Origin: Linanthus parryae
Taxonomy: Eukaryota > Streptophyta > Magnoliopsida > Ericales > Polemoniaceae
Reading direction: 5' to 3'
Assembly (NCBI GenBank): GCA_023055425.1
Contig: JALGPY010000003.1
Location: 15,993,001-16,057,000, forward strand
Length of the DNA: 64,000 nucleotides
The position numbers were made by a program, and so were the translations under genes. Below are positions 1-12,080 of the stretch, piece by piece (position 1 is the first letter of the stretch; each line of letters opens with the position of its first letter). A model generated the notes under the pieces. That model had not been told where the DNA came from. It did not search any database and was given only the letters and a program-made list of their open reading frames with translations.

Positions 1-587
1 AATAACATCAATATCCCATATTGATTTATTTGAGTCTGGCCAGACATTCTATAAGCACTATCCCTCGAGTGGCCTAGGATATTTGCTCCCGTTATGTGGG
101 AGGGACAAATTCTATCTACTTCCACTACGATCTCTAAACTTGCTTCTTATTGTATCCAGTACATTCCTTTATAACTACCCAGTTACGGTGTAGCGTTTAA
201 CGCTACCAAAATCACAATAATCCACAACTAGAATATCTAGTGACTTCAAGTCTAAGGATGACAATACCATTGCACCGCGAGAAGCGCTTGTGACTTAACA
301 TAACGTGTATGTAGCCTTCTCGGAGATGGGTCAATCCAGTGTGTCATTACCCTTAATGCACACCTATGTGTTGGATCATGATATCTCCATATCAATCCAA
401 TCCCATACTAGTCTATAGATGATTGTCCCATTAATCATTATACTGGACTAGGGATATTTAAGATAAACAACACAATTGTAAATCTAAGGACTTCATTATA
501 TTAAATATCCAATAAATAATAAATGAATTTCTAGACACAAATAAATTCATACTAAACTAGATTGCATCTAGGGAATCTATTCCAACA
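1..587 (-). mobile_element. Copia element 1, 3' LTR (partial, cut by window start)
   Basis: This segment matches 7074-7660 base for base apart from about 20 substitutions that I counted by eye (about 3.4%). It ends in TTCCAACA, so on the minus strand the LTR opens with TGTTGGAA. It is the outer 587 bp of the 3' LTR of a minus-strand Ty1/copia element; about 835 bp lie outside the window. The LTR divergence shows that the insertion is not recent. Confidence 0.93.
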
Positions 588-601
588 GTCTCCCACTTGC
601 A
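588..601 (-). other. Polypurine tract of copia element 1
   Basis: Read on the minus strand, the bases next to the 3' LTR are the purine-rich AAGTGGGAGAC, the usual primer site for plus-strand DNA synthesis. The pol stop codon at 602-604 lies only 14 bp from the LTR. Confidence 0.8.
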
Positions 602-3600
602 CTAGAGCCAATCAAGCGCATCTCGTATGCCCATACTCCTAGTGTTCCCTTCATGCTTACACTGCGTGAGCGGCTTTGTAAGTGGGTCTGACAGATTCTC
701 ATCTGTAGGAATCTTGCATATCCGAACGTCTCCTCTATCGATAATATCTCGAATCAGATGAAACTTCCTGAGCACGTGTTTGGATTTCTGGTGTGACATG
801 GGTTCCTTTGATTGCGCGATCGCCTCAGTGTTGTCAGAGTACAACTCAACTTGATCCGCAATGCTAGGAACCACACCAAGTTCAGAAACAAACTTTCTGA
901 TCCAAACAGCTTCCTTTGCTGCGCCATTTGCAGCAATGTACTCAGCCTCTGTTGTAGAATCTGCCACCGTCTCTTGCTTGGAACTCTTCCAGCTCACCGC
1001 TGCTCCATTCAGGAAAAACACATATCCCGACTGTGATCTAAAGTCATCTGTGTCGGTTTGGAAGCTTGCATCAGTGTAACCCCTTAAACGCAATTCTTCC
1101 TCACCGCCAATTATCAAGAAAGCATCCTTAGTTCTACTCAAGTACTTTAGGATGTTCTTGACTGCAATCCAGTGACTCTCACCTGGATTGGATTGATATC
1201 TGCTTTTCATACTCAAGGCATATGACACATCTGGTCTAGTACATAACATGGCGTACATGATAGATCCTATGGCCGAGGCATAGGGAATTCTACTCATGCG
1301 TTCCTTTTCAATCTCATTGGAAGGACAACCACTCTTCGAAAGAGTGATTCCATGTGACATGGGCAAGAATCCCTTCTTGGAATCTTGCATGTTGAACCGT
1401 TTCAACACCTTGTCAATATATGTACTTTGACTTAGGCCTAGCAGTCTCTTAGATCTATCTCTATAGATCTTTATACCGAGTATATAGGCTGGTTCCCCTA
1501 AGTCCTTCATTGAGAAACACTTCCCTAGCCAATCTTTAACAGATTGTAGCATGGGAACGTCGTTTCCAATTAGTAGTATGTCATCCACATACAATACCAG
1601 AAAAGCTACAAAGCTCCCACTAACCTTCTTGTAGACACAAGACTCATCTTCGTTTCTGATGAAGCCAAACTCTTTGACTACTTCATCAAAACGTCGATTC
1701 CAACTCCTAGAAGCTTGCTTCAATCCATAAATAGATCGTTGCAGCTTACAGACTTTGTTGGCTCGCTTTGGATCCTCAAAACCCTCCGGCTGTATCATAT
1801 ACACGTCCTCGAGGAGATTCATATAAAGGAATGCTGTTTTGACATCCATCTGCCAAATCTCATAGTCATGGTATGCTGCATTCGCAAGTAGGATTCGGAT
1901 GGATTTGGTCATAGCGACTGGTGAAAAGGTTTCATCATAGTCAATACCATGAATCTGTCTGAATCCTTTAGCCACCAATCGGCCCTTATAGGTAATCACA
2001 ATACCATCCATATCGATATTCTTCTTGAAGACCCATTTGCACCCTATGGGTCGCGCCCCTTCGGGTGGTTCCACCAAAGTCCATACTTTGTTGGTATACA
2101 TGGATTCCATCTCGGATCTCATGGCTTCTAGCCACTTCTGAGAGTCTGGATCTTTCATGGCCTCTTCATAGGTAGTAGGCTCATCATCTATGAGCATCGT
2201 GTCACCGGAGTCGGTCACGAGAAGTCCATACCTCTCGGGTTCCTGGCGCACTCTACTAGATCTACGAAGCTCTTGTGTTACCTGAACAGGCTGCTCCACA
2301 ACTGTTTGTGGTTCCTGTTCATGTTTCATAATCGGTTCAGTGATTTGTGGTTCTTGAACCTCTTCAAGTTCTACAGTCCTCCCACTTGCTTCTTTAGAGA
2401 CAAACTATCTTTCTAGAAACACGCCGGTCCGAGCAATAAACACTTTGTTCTCGGTTGGATTGTAGAAGTAGTAACCCTTAGTTTCCTTAGGGTACCCCAC
2501 AAATTTACACTTATCCGACTTTGGCCCTAGCTTGTCTGACTGTAAACGTTTTACATAGACATCGCATCCACAAATCCTCATGAACGATAGTGTGGGACGC
2601 CTCCCACTCCACATCTCATATGGTGTCTTCATGACTGATTTAGATGGAACACGGTTAATGGTGAAAGCTGCACTTAATAGAGCGTGCCCCCAAAATGATA
2701 ATGGAAGATCGGTTTGACACATCATAGATCGAACCATATCCAATAGGGTCCGATTCCTTCTTTAAGACACGCCATTCCATTGTAGCGTTCCGGGTGGAGT
2801 GAGTTGGGACACGATCCCACACTCTCTAAGATAGTCGTCAAACTCTTGGCTCAAGTATTCTCCTCCACGATCTGATCGTAGAGCCTTGATACTTTTGCCA
2901 ATTTGATTCTCTACTTCATTCTTGAATTCTCTGAACACTTCAAAGGATTCGGATTTGGCCCTTATAAGGTACACAAATCCATATCTACTGTAATCATCAG
3001 TAAATGTAATGAAGTAGACGTAACCACCCCTGGCAGGCGTGGCAAATGGCCCACACACATCAGTATGTATGAGCGCCAATTGCTCACCAGTCCTCTCACC
3101 TTTCTTATTGAAAGGGGACTTTGTCATTTTTCCCAATAAACAAGCCTCATATGTCTCATATGATTCAAAATCAAATGAGTCTAGTAGTCCATCCTTATGG
3201 AGTCTAGATACACGCTTCTCGTTTATGTGGCCTAAACGACAGTGCCATAAATAAGCGGGATTTAAATCATTTATTTTAATCCGCTTGGTATAAATGTTGT
3301 AGGCATGATTTCTTAGATCAAGGACATACAGTCCATTAAATAATTGCGCACTAAAATAGTGAATATTATTCAAATAAAAGGAACAACAATTGTTCTTTAT
3401 TGAAATAATAAAACCATCCTTGTCCAAACAAGAAATAGAAATAATGTTTCTGCTCATAGCAGGCACAAAATAGCAATTATTTAATTCTAAAACTAATCAT
3501 GAAGGCAGAGATAGCTCGCACACGCCCCCGGCCAACGCAGCAACTTTTGCTCCATTCCCAACGCGCAGATCTATCTCCCCTTTAGCCAATCTTCTACTTT

Positions 3601-4554
3601 TCTTTAGATCCTGCACATTTCGACAAAAATGTGAGATCCACATCCAGTATCTAATACCCACGATGTAGAGACAGTTAAATTGACATCCACAACAAAAATA
3701 CTTGGTGGTGGTGGAATCACTATTCCAAGCCTCTTGTCCTCCAGATATTCTGGGCAGTTCCTTCTCCAGTGTCCAGGCTGACTGCAGTAGTGACACTCAC
3801 CTTTAGTCACACCTTTGGCAATGCCACCAAAACGTTTAAGGGAAGGTTCCTTGGACTTGGCAACTGACTTGCCTTTTCCCTTGGAGGATGAGGCAAACCT
3901 TTTGCCCTTTCCTTTCTGTACCATCATAATGGCTTTGCCCTTACCCTTGTTGATGCTCTGTTCAGCTATCCTCAACATATTGAGCAAATCTGGCAGTGGT
4001 TTCACGATCTCGTTCATGTTATAGTTCATGATGAACTGTCCATAACTCTCGGGCAACGATTGCAACACGAGATCGGTTGCCAACTCTTGGCCGACCGGGA
4101 ACCCATGTCGGGCGAGATTTTCCAAGTACCCGATCATACGGAGTATATGGGGTCCCACCAGGTTCCCTTCTGCCAGATGACACTTGAACAGTGCCTTAGA
4201 GACCTCATACCTCTCTACCCTCGCCTGCTCTTGGAAGAGCTGCTTCAGATGCTCGATCATATCTACAGCATTCATGTTTTCGTGTTGCTTCTGAAGCTCA
4301 GAAGTCATGGTGCATAGCATAAGGCAGGCCGCATCATTAGCGTCATCAACACGCTTTTGATACGCCTTTAGGGCAGCAGGTGTTTGGTTCTCTGGACCTT
4401 CTGGAACATGCTCCTCTATTGCGTACAATTTCTTCTCTTGCTTGAGAACAATTCTCAAGTTTCTGTACCAATCAAGAAAGTTGGTTCCAGAGAGCTTGTC
4501 CTTCTCAAGGACAGATCGTAGGGAATGTTGTGAACTCGATGAGTTGTTTGCCAT
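602..4554 (-). pseudogene. Copia gag-pol polyprotein, broken by one frameshift and three stops
   Basis: Gag starts at the methionine at 4554 (reading MANNSSSSQHS) and carries a CX2CX4HX4C zinc knuckle at about residues 254-267. The protease DTG follows at about residues 302-304. The integrase part (3466-2762) shows HCRLGH, D136 and D199; the first Cys of its HHCC finger is Tyr. The reverse transcriptase/RNase H part (2329-602, 575 codons) shows MDVKTAF, YVDD at 247-250, YTDAS, DSTTEAEY and YSDN. Breaks: a 2-base shift in a T run near 3624-3630 just after the protease DTG, TGA at 3497-3499, TAA at 2759-2761 and TAG at 2405-2407. The last three lie in the same frame as the coding segments around them, so they look like point nonsense changes. 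The order gag-protease-integrase-RT-RNase H is diagnostic of Ty1/copia. The element cannot make its own polyprotein. Confidence 0.93.
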
Positions 4555-6223
4555 TTGGAATTCTACAAAAAGAAAATACGCAAGTTTTAGTATTTGTGAA
4601 TTTTTTTTTACTATATTCAATAATGGCTAGTTTATCAAATATAGCTCCCACTATTTTTCTACGGATTAATAACCCTCAAGATATTAATGCGGAAAATATT
4701 CTTATATTTTCTAGTGGGCCAAGATCCATGTTTCATCTCCTTATGAGCTTGCTTTTGCAAGTCACCCATAATTTGACTACTTTAGATAGGAACAATTCCA
4801 GTTGCATCCCTTATGCAGTTCTTGGTTCAATTGGGCAAATAACTCCTTATTTATCCATCCATATGGATAATCCCAATTGATTGCCTCTAGATTTCTTAAT
4901 CACGTTAATAGCCTAGTTGTGTTCAACCTCTTATTTAAACAATTGCACATAACTAGCTTGTGCCATCGCATTCCATCATTATGAACCAAGTCGCCATGCT
5001 TTGGCACGCACGAACTTGATAAATCATGATGTTAATGAGTGTTTAAATAACGAGAAGGAAAGAACACAATATTTGAATTTTGAGGGATTTTGAATTCAAT
5101 TTTGATTGTTTTGTTGATCAATATCAACTGATCTATCTATTTGAGTTTGGGCACAACTCCAAATAATAGATCCGGGTTGTCTAATTATCTTATTATCCTA
5201 ATTGCATGCATGATCCATACATCAACCACAAAATAATAAAACAATAAAGTAAACAATCACAAAACATAAATAAAACGTGATGTGGATATGGCCTTTTCTA
5301 GACTAAGATAATTCCAAGCCAATGGAATTATCTATGAACCCTAAAAGCAAACACATCTCCATGCGTCTTGATCTTTTGGTCCATCCTTCATAGTCATGTG
5401 GAATGCTCCATGCTCCATCTTTTGTGGCTACTTTTGGCTTCGGGATTCTTTTCTTCAATCTTGGCTAACAATCTACCCTATCTAGCACTAGCTAACAACT
5501 ATACTAAATAAAATATATCTCACAAGTTGAGAAAAAAAATGGCTCGCAGGCCATACACCCTAATTAATTATTACAATTAATTGATCAGCTCGCAGGCCGT
5601 AAACCAAACCACAAAAATTAAACATCCACATCAAACCACATCCTAAGGCCATATCCAATCACCATGCGATTTGCACATAAACAGTTAAAATCCAGTTTTA
5701 ACGCGCTTGGTCAATTTTAATTGATTTTAGGATATTCTAGGGTTATAACGGTCCATGGGCCCAACAACCCAATTGCCTGGGCCCAAAAAAGGTGAAGCGC
5801 AAGGCCCTGGGGCCCGCCGGCCCCTAACCCACGCGGCTAGGCCGCGGGCTAGGGCTGCCCCGGCCCCTAGGGCGGCCTAGCTTGGGCGGCAAGCAAGAGG
5901 GGCGGTCCCTCTAGGGGGGGCCGAACCTCTTAAGGAGTTGTTTCCAAAATCAACTCCCTTGCTTGGTGCCCAAGTTTGGTTATTTCCTTGTTTTGGGAGA
6001 ACTCCTTCTTCCCCAAGGATGCCCAAACCCTAGATCTAAGATCCTAAAATTTCTCAAACTCACTAATTTATGCATCCAATGCAAAAACTAGGTCTTGTTA
6101 TGATAGATTATTGACAAATTGCATCCCATGCTTGATTTGTCTTGTTTACGCGATAAACAATCAATTTAAGCTGTAAAACTATCAAAACGTAACACATAAA
6201 CCACGTTTATGCTCTACGACATG
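4555..6223 (-). other. Long untranslated leader of copia element 1
   Basis: About 1.67 kb lies between the PBS and the gag start. No convincing reading frame was seen on the minus strand. A strongly GC-rich patch (5755-5935, many GGGCC/GGCCC runs) stands out from the AT-rich rest and could fold strongly in the RNA. Open frames on the plus strand here are chance frames. Confidence 0.6.
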
Positions 6224-6237
6224 TGGCTCTGATACCA
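6224..6237 (-). other. Primer-binding site, copia element 1
   Basis: The plus strand reads GGCTCTGATACCA, the reverse complement of TGGTATCAGAGCC, the standard initiator-methionine tRNA site of plant LTR elements. It abuts the 5' LTR. Confidence 0.9.
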
Positions 6238-6238
6238 C

Positions 6239-7660
6239 TGTAGGGTTTTGATTCATGGATGCGCAACGGAAACAATAATAAACGATGCAAAACCCTCCAA
6301 GGGTCACAAGTCAAGAGACATAACGATGGTAAAGGAAGAAATCAATAACACACCTTAGGGTTCTCCTTTGATGACTTCAAACGCGAATTGTGTCACGTTC
6401 TCTATAGTTGATCCACGCCTAGAGTTGATTTCTAGATATCCCACTCCTTGGTGCTAGCCCGGAAAGAGGAAGAGGAAGAAGAATCACGCAACACGATACC
6501 AAACCAAGGAGGTTCGGCCTCCTTGGGGCCGATGGGGACGAGCGGCGGGCTAAGGGGGCGGCGAGCTCCTCTAGCTTGCTTGCTCTCTCCTTTTTGTTAT
6601 CTCCCACTCAAGTTATGATCAATTATGAACATAAGTCTGGGAAGGAAGGAAGGAAGGTCCTTTATATAGTCCAACAAATCCTTGCCAACTACCTAAAGGA
6701 CTTATTCTAGTCCTACTAGAATTCAATGTAGTCCCTTCCTTGCAAATTAGTCCCTACTAAGTTTGCAAGCTTTTTCAAAGTGATCCTTCTAATTATTAAT
6801 CCAATTAATTAATTCCAAAATCTAGTTCAACTCTATATAGCGTGTGACCCCATAGGTTCTATCTAGTTGGTAGCAACTATTTGCTAATATGGAGCGGTTT
6901 CTAGCAAAACATCCATTCTAGCCAACTAATAGAATAGTCATCTTGACAACCTTTGTACAAGTAATTGTCTCATCCCTTTGTCTCTATATCCGGATTGGAT
7001 ACGAGACATACAAGTCAAACTCGTATATCCAATCCACAGTTTCTCGATCCATGGGAATAGCCTTATTCGTGCAAATAAAATCAATATCCCATATTGATTT
7101 ATTTGAGTCTGACTAGACATTCTATAAGCACTATCCCTCGAGTGTCCTAGGATATTTGCTCCCGTTATGTGGGAAGGACAAATTCTATCTACGTCCACTA
7201 CGATCTCTAAGCTTGCTTCTTATTGTATCCAGTACACGCCTTTATAACTACCCAATTACGGTGTAGCGTTTAACGCTACCAAAATCACAATAATCCACAA
7301 CTAGAATATCTAGTGACTTCAAGTCTAAGGATGACAATACCATTGTACCGCGAAAAGCGCTTGTGACTTAACATAACGTGTATGTAGCCTTCTCGGAGAT
7401 AGGTCAATCCAGTGCGTCAATACCCTTAATGCACACCTATGTGTTGGATCATGATATCTCCATATCAATCCAACCCCATACTAGTCTATAGATGATTGTC
7501 CCATTAATCATTATACTGGACTAGGGATATTTAAGATAAACAACACAATTGTAAATCTAAGGACTTCATTATATTAAATATCCAATAAATAATAAATGAA
7601 TTTCTAGCCACAAATAAATTCATACTAAACTAGATTGCCTCTAGGGCATGTATTCCAACA
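6239..7660 (-). mobile_element. Copia element 1, complete 5' LTR (1422 bp)
   Basis: On the minus strand it begins TGTTGGAATA (7660) and ends CCCTACA (6239), next to the PBS, giving TG...CA ends. A TATA box (minus TATATAAAGG, 6660-6668) marks a likely promoter, with transcription starting roughly 30 bp to its left. Its outer 587 bp match the partial 3' LTR at 1-587. Confidence 0.92.
6660..6668 (-). promoter_or_regulatory. LTR TATA box, copia element 1
   Basis: On the minus strand it reads CTATATAAAGG, inside the 5' LTR, with a repeated GGAA-type tract (6637-6658) just downstream in the expected transcribed part. It is the only clear TATA element of this LTR. Confidence 0.55.
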
Positions 7661-8031
7661 CAGAGCTCCCACTAACCTTCTTGTAAACACAAGGCTCATC
7701 TGCGTTCTTGATGAAGCCGAACTCTTTGACCGCGTCATCAAAACGTCGATTCCAGCTCCTAGAAGCTTGCTTTAATCCATAAATAGACATTTGTAGCTTA
7801 CAGACTTTATTGGCATTCTCTGGATCCTCAAAAGCCTCCGGTTGTGTCATGTACACATCCTCGAGGAGGTTCCCATAAAGGAATGTTGTTTTGACATCAA
7901 TCTGCCAAATCTCATAGTCATAGTACGCTGCAATAGCAAGTAGGATTCGATTGGATTTAGTCATGGCGACTGGTGAAAAGGTCTCATCATAGTCAATACC
8001 ATGAATCTGTCTATACCATTTAGCAACCAAT
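7661..8031 (-). pseudogene. Copia reverse-transcriptase fragment (host of the nested insertion)
   Basis: The minus strand encodes about 120 residues of the same RT family as element 1: RQIHGIDYDETFSPVAM, the DVKT catalytic-Asp motif, YGLKQASRSW and KKVSGS. It is clearly a different copy, with roughly one residue in seven changed. The left edge stops exactly at the element 1 LTR end (7660), so element 1 jumped into it. Homology on the right stops abruptly at about 8031, where unrelated sequence begins. The fragment lacks the YVDD segment, which would lie beyond the insertion and outside the window. Confidence 0.88.
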
Positions 8032-11000
8032 CGCGGTACACCAATGATTTATGTAACTCCAAGGAATTCAATATAAGCATAAAATTCGACAAATCTTTTA
8101 GAGTTTAACAACCATTAAATTGTCCAAACATTGGTTTAGTGAAAAGGCTCCAATCATATACGCCAAACAACGCTATATGCTAACTACTCCAACGTAAGAC
8201 TGTACCAAAATAAGTTGGACTACACCAAAAATTTGTCTCATTGGTAGCACCAAGGTAGTAGAAAGCTTCCCTAAATCAAAATTAGTAACTCCAATGATAA
8301 CCGTTACAACATTATAAACTATTTGTCCCGAGAAACAAGGTCTTCAGATTGTCCAAGGCTGAACATCGGAACTCCCAACCAGATTAAAATAACAAATACA
8401 TTACGCTTACACAAAATGATGTCACAACCCAACGACTAGCGTAACTCCAAGGACAAACCACGAACAAAGAAATATATCGTTCCTAAAATAATAACAAGGC
8501 TCCAAACATAAATATCTAACGCAAAAGTTAACATTCTAGTGACCTAGAATACTGCACTCAGTATCTGCAATGCTCTAAAAGATAACAGACAAAACTTAGC
8601 CCTTCACCTCAAAATTTTAGTTTCACATGAGTGATTCCCTCTCTTCCGTATTCTTTTACGGTCATCTATAGACGATAATGGAGAGAAACAAGTTAAATAT
8701 AACGTCCACTAAATATAGATGAGATGAGATAAGAAGAGACACAAGCACTTTTGGAGCAATGTGATCCATCAAGACTAGTTAAAAATACTCCAACCAAAAG
8801 GGAAACTCCAATATTATTTGATAGACATCTCAACTAGAATCCCAAGATTACATCTTCCTAACTACTTTAAATTTGGCTCTAAAATGAATTTGAATATTTG
8901 GAGAAATCCAAAGACATGGTTCTCAAAACGCTTTCAAGGCGAGGGTGGGCGGGAACCACTATCGTCCATGCTAATTCTTTAGTCTCTCACTTCTCCTAGG
9001 TCTTCCATAGGTTCCTCCCAAGTCTTGTGAGCTAAGAACAATATAAACTTGATGAAGTGCGGTTTTATCATCCATTGGCCTAGATGTAAGTATTTTTACT
9101 TGGGAAGGTACCATCACCCCTCTTCATCTAAATCATTATACTATCTCTTAATTGGAAATTCAAGAATTCTCATCAAGTAATGACTCCACAATGCAATAAC
9201 TCTCAACCAGGACGTTGTTGTATACCCATCTTCCAACAAAAGTGAAAACTCGATGCTCACACCTATCCAAGACTTATCCGATAAATTCCCAACTTGACAT
9301 ACCCTCCAAGAAAGGTGCTCTTGTCGGGTGGCTTACCTGAAAATTCTCCGTTGTTGGATTCACTAGGTTGACGATCCTATCTATGAGAGTTTGAAGAATA
9401 CTCTTGTTAGACAACAAACATAAGGATTATTCTTTCATAAGGTATTCTAAGGATGACTTCCAAGAATTATATACTTAACGGTTGGCAACTAAGAATTTGC
9501 ATTCGAATTCCCAAAACTTCACAACATTTGCGAGGGATGACAAAATATTGAAGATCAAACTCTTTAGCAACGTATTAAGATCCCAAAACTTCTTCAACAA
9601 CGAAACTCTGAAGTCCAAATCCGAGTTAATCATAAATGGTAAAATGCTTAAAATTATATCCCGGAAAACAAGATTCTAATGAGATGGTTGTGAGAAACTG
9701 TCATGAATGAAAGAAAATTAAACTCCTCATGTACATTATCGATAAATAGAGCTCCAAGTATAATTTCAACATTTTAGCATTTCCCAACACATTAAAACTC
9801 TCAAACAATCTCTATAACAATTTAAAATACCGAAATCTCCAAAGTAGTCAACTCAACCGCAATATGGTTTCGTAAAAACACTCAAAAGTCTAAACTTCGA
9901 CAAACTGGCTAAGAAGTATCTAAAACCACAAAATTGAAATCAAATCTCCCAACATCTCTCAAACACTTTCATCTTGACATAATATAAATACATCTTGCTC
10001 TAAAGTTCTTGTAAAACTCGTAACCAACACAACACGCTAGTACTTCACAATTCCTCGATATGAGGTCATTTTTCTTCCATTCCTGCTCATACAAACTTTT
10101 CTTGAATGGTATTCGCTTGACTTCAAAGATTATTTTGGCTCCTCATTCGCCGGGTTCTACTAGGTTAGAAGCTTCTACCTTCACTATTTAAGAAGGAGAT
10201 TTCTTCTGGTGTTGAATAGATGTGATCTACTTTCCTACACTATAGCCTATTGTATCATTCATATAATACCCTAAGGTACAAGTAAAGATAAAATACATGG
10301 AATGTAAATAGCAATTAGGCATATAACATAACACATTGATCACCAAACAAATAGTTAAACATGCTAGTTCACATAGGCTGAACACATCTTATTTCTCATG
10401 CACCTTTGAAATTTAGGAAAGTGGTCAATCCGATAATAAGATTTATGAAATTTGGTGTGAAACAACCCCTCTGAGTCTAATTTCATAATCAAGAAGAATC
10501 AACTCAAAATAATTTATAGAATCCAAGTTACACAGAGAATAGCATAGCTGCTGTTATAAGCCACCAGAACAGAAACTTCAACTTCACCAAGTCTTATACT
10601 GACTTCAACTTTCTCAAAACAGTCTAGGATTTCACCTAGATATAGCCATATGTGTCTATTCACCACCATAAAGATTTTGAGATCCATCCAAGATATGTAA
10701 GATAGGAAAAATCCAAAATACTACAGATGGTCACCATGCAACTCTTCTATTGAACAACGAACTTTGGAAATTCATATCTAAGTCTCACGAACTTATTTGG
10801 GGATAAATTTTTTATGTCAGATGTCTGAACATGTCTACTACCTAAAAAAAATCGAGAAGAATAATTCAACATTTTAACACGTCTGCTAAACCAAATACCA
10901 TCTGCTGTACAGATTCAAACTCCACAAACTTAACGCTCTCGCGTTCTAACACTATGAATGCCTTTTATGCACTAATCAACGATGACGAAACACAAGGCAA

Positions 11001-11279
11001 CCTGAATTCTTCAATTCATACTCCGAATAAATAAAACATAAATTTATTAAACTTCAAGATGGATCCTCAAAACATAAGTAGTATCCCTCATCATGAAAGT
11101 AATATTTAATCTACGCAAATCACCAATGATTATCTCTAGCTCAAAAGTGGCTTATGCAAAAACATTCTAAAAAACCTTAAAGTATTGTTTGGCTTCATGG
11201 ATTTATTCCAAAGTAAAACTCCAAAAGCATTAGAAGTCTAAGAAATCAAAGAAGCCCAATATATCTACTTCTCACAATT
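8032..11279 (-). other. Internal non-coding part of a gypsy-like non-autonomous element
   Basis: About 3.2 kb of AT-rich sequence has no long frame on either strand and no gag, protease, RT or integrase motif that I could recognise. It lies inside the element whose minus-strand 5' LTR and PBS are at 12066-14612. The expected 3' LTR is not present, because the left end is cut at the junction with the copia fragment at 8031. A plus-strand frame at 9482-9679 and others look like chance. Confidence 0.5.
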
Positions 11280-11648
11280 ATTCATGCTTGCTTCCGATTC
11301 CATGTCTTTACTAGGGTTATTCTCGAACTCATCATTCTAACTAGGACCTTCCACAATATCATCATCTTCACTAGAATCTATTACGATCCTTTGCCATTGA
11401 CCATGAGCCTTCATCAACATTTACACATAAAGTCGACATTCCCACTCATTTGATATAAATAGTCTTTATAGTTCAACCTATTGAACCTTCCAATAATATC
11501 CCTAAATATGGGCCCCATAGGTAGAGCATTCACCATACAATAAGCTTGGAAAGCGGAATTCCGATATCGAGTAAACTCCAGCGCATTAAACTTATCCTCA
11601 CAATACTGGCATAACACGCTTCCTTGCGGTTCTCTTAGTTCTAGCCAT
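11280..11648 (-). pseudogene. Decayed retroelement ORF with histone-H3-like N-terminus
   Basis: About 420 bp inside the PBS, a minus-strand ATG at 11648 opens a frame reading MARTKRTARKRV, then stops after 16 codons. An overlapping frame (11617-11414) continues with CEDKFNALEFTRYRNSAFQ. A further piece to the left is very acidic (IDSSEDDD) and ends near 11280. The first seven residues nearly copy the histone H3 tail (MARTKQTAR). From general knowledge, plant transposon-associated proteins with H3-like starts exist; assignment to such a family is inference. Position just inside the PBS fits the ORF1 slot of a non-autonomous LTR element. It is broken by at least one frameshift and several stops. 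Confidence 0.5.
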
Positions 11649-12065
11649 CTATAAAAAAAAAGAAAACGACGCCATATACTCTCTTACTCCACAATTTATA
11701 TCATAAACCAAAAATATTTGCCCTTATGAAATAAGTACATACTCCCAAAACTTCAATTTTTTGATCACACGAGAATTTCGAAAACAATTCACAGCTTTCG
11801 ATTACCCAAAAAATAGACACCTAACCCAAACTCCAATGAAAAACTTTAAACCCAAATACTTAGTTAATCGGGTATGTCAAAGTTCTTAGCTAGGAGAGGG
11901 TGGGTGGGGATACTCGCTTACTAAGTCTATTTTATAAAGCTTAAGCACATAATAGACCTATTCAAGACTACCCAAATTCCCAACGGCTTGTCAAATTTTT
12001 AATTTTTTTTCCTATGTCCATTTTAAATTCTACTACAGGTTTTAAATTTTCTTTTTGGATAACCA

Positions 12066-12078
12066 GGCTCTGATACCA
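12066..12078 (-). other. Primer-binding site, gypsy-like element
   Basis: The plus strand reads GGCTCTGATACCA, the reverse complement of TGGTATCAGAGCC, two bases from the LTR end at 12081. It fixes the element's orientation (minus) and the LTR boundary. Confidence 0.85.
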
Positions 12079-12080
12079 AC

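Noticed and set aside
4530..4880. Plus-strand frame of 116 codons opposite the copia leader
   Set aside because: Overlaps the gag start on the opposite strand, has no recognisable motif, and sits in untranslated leader sequence.
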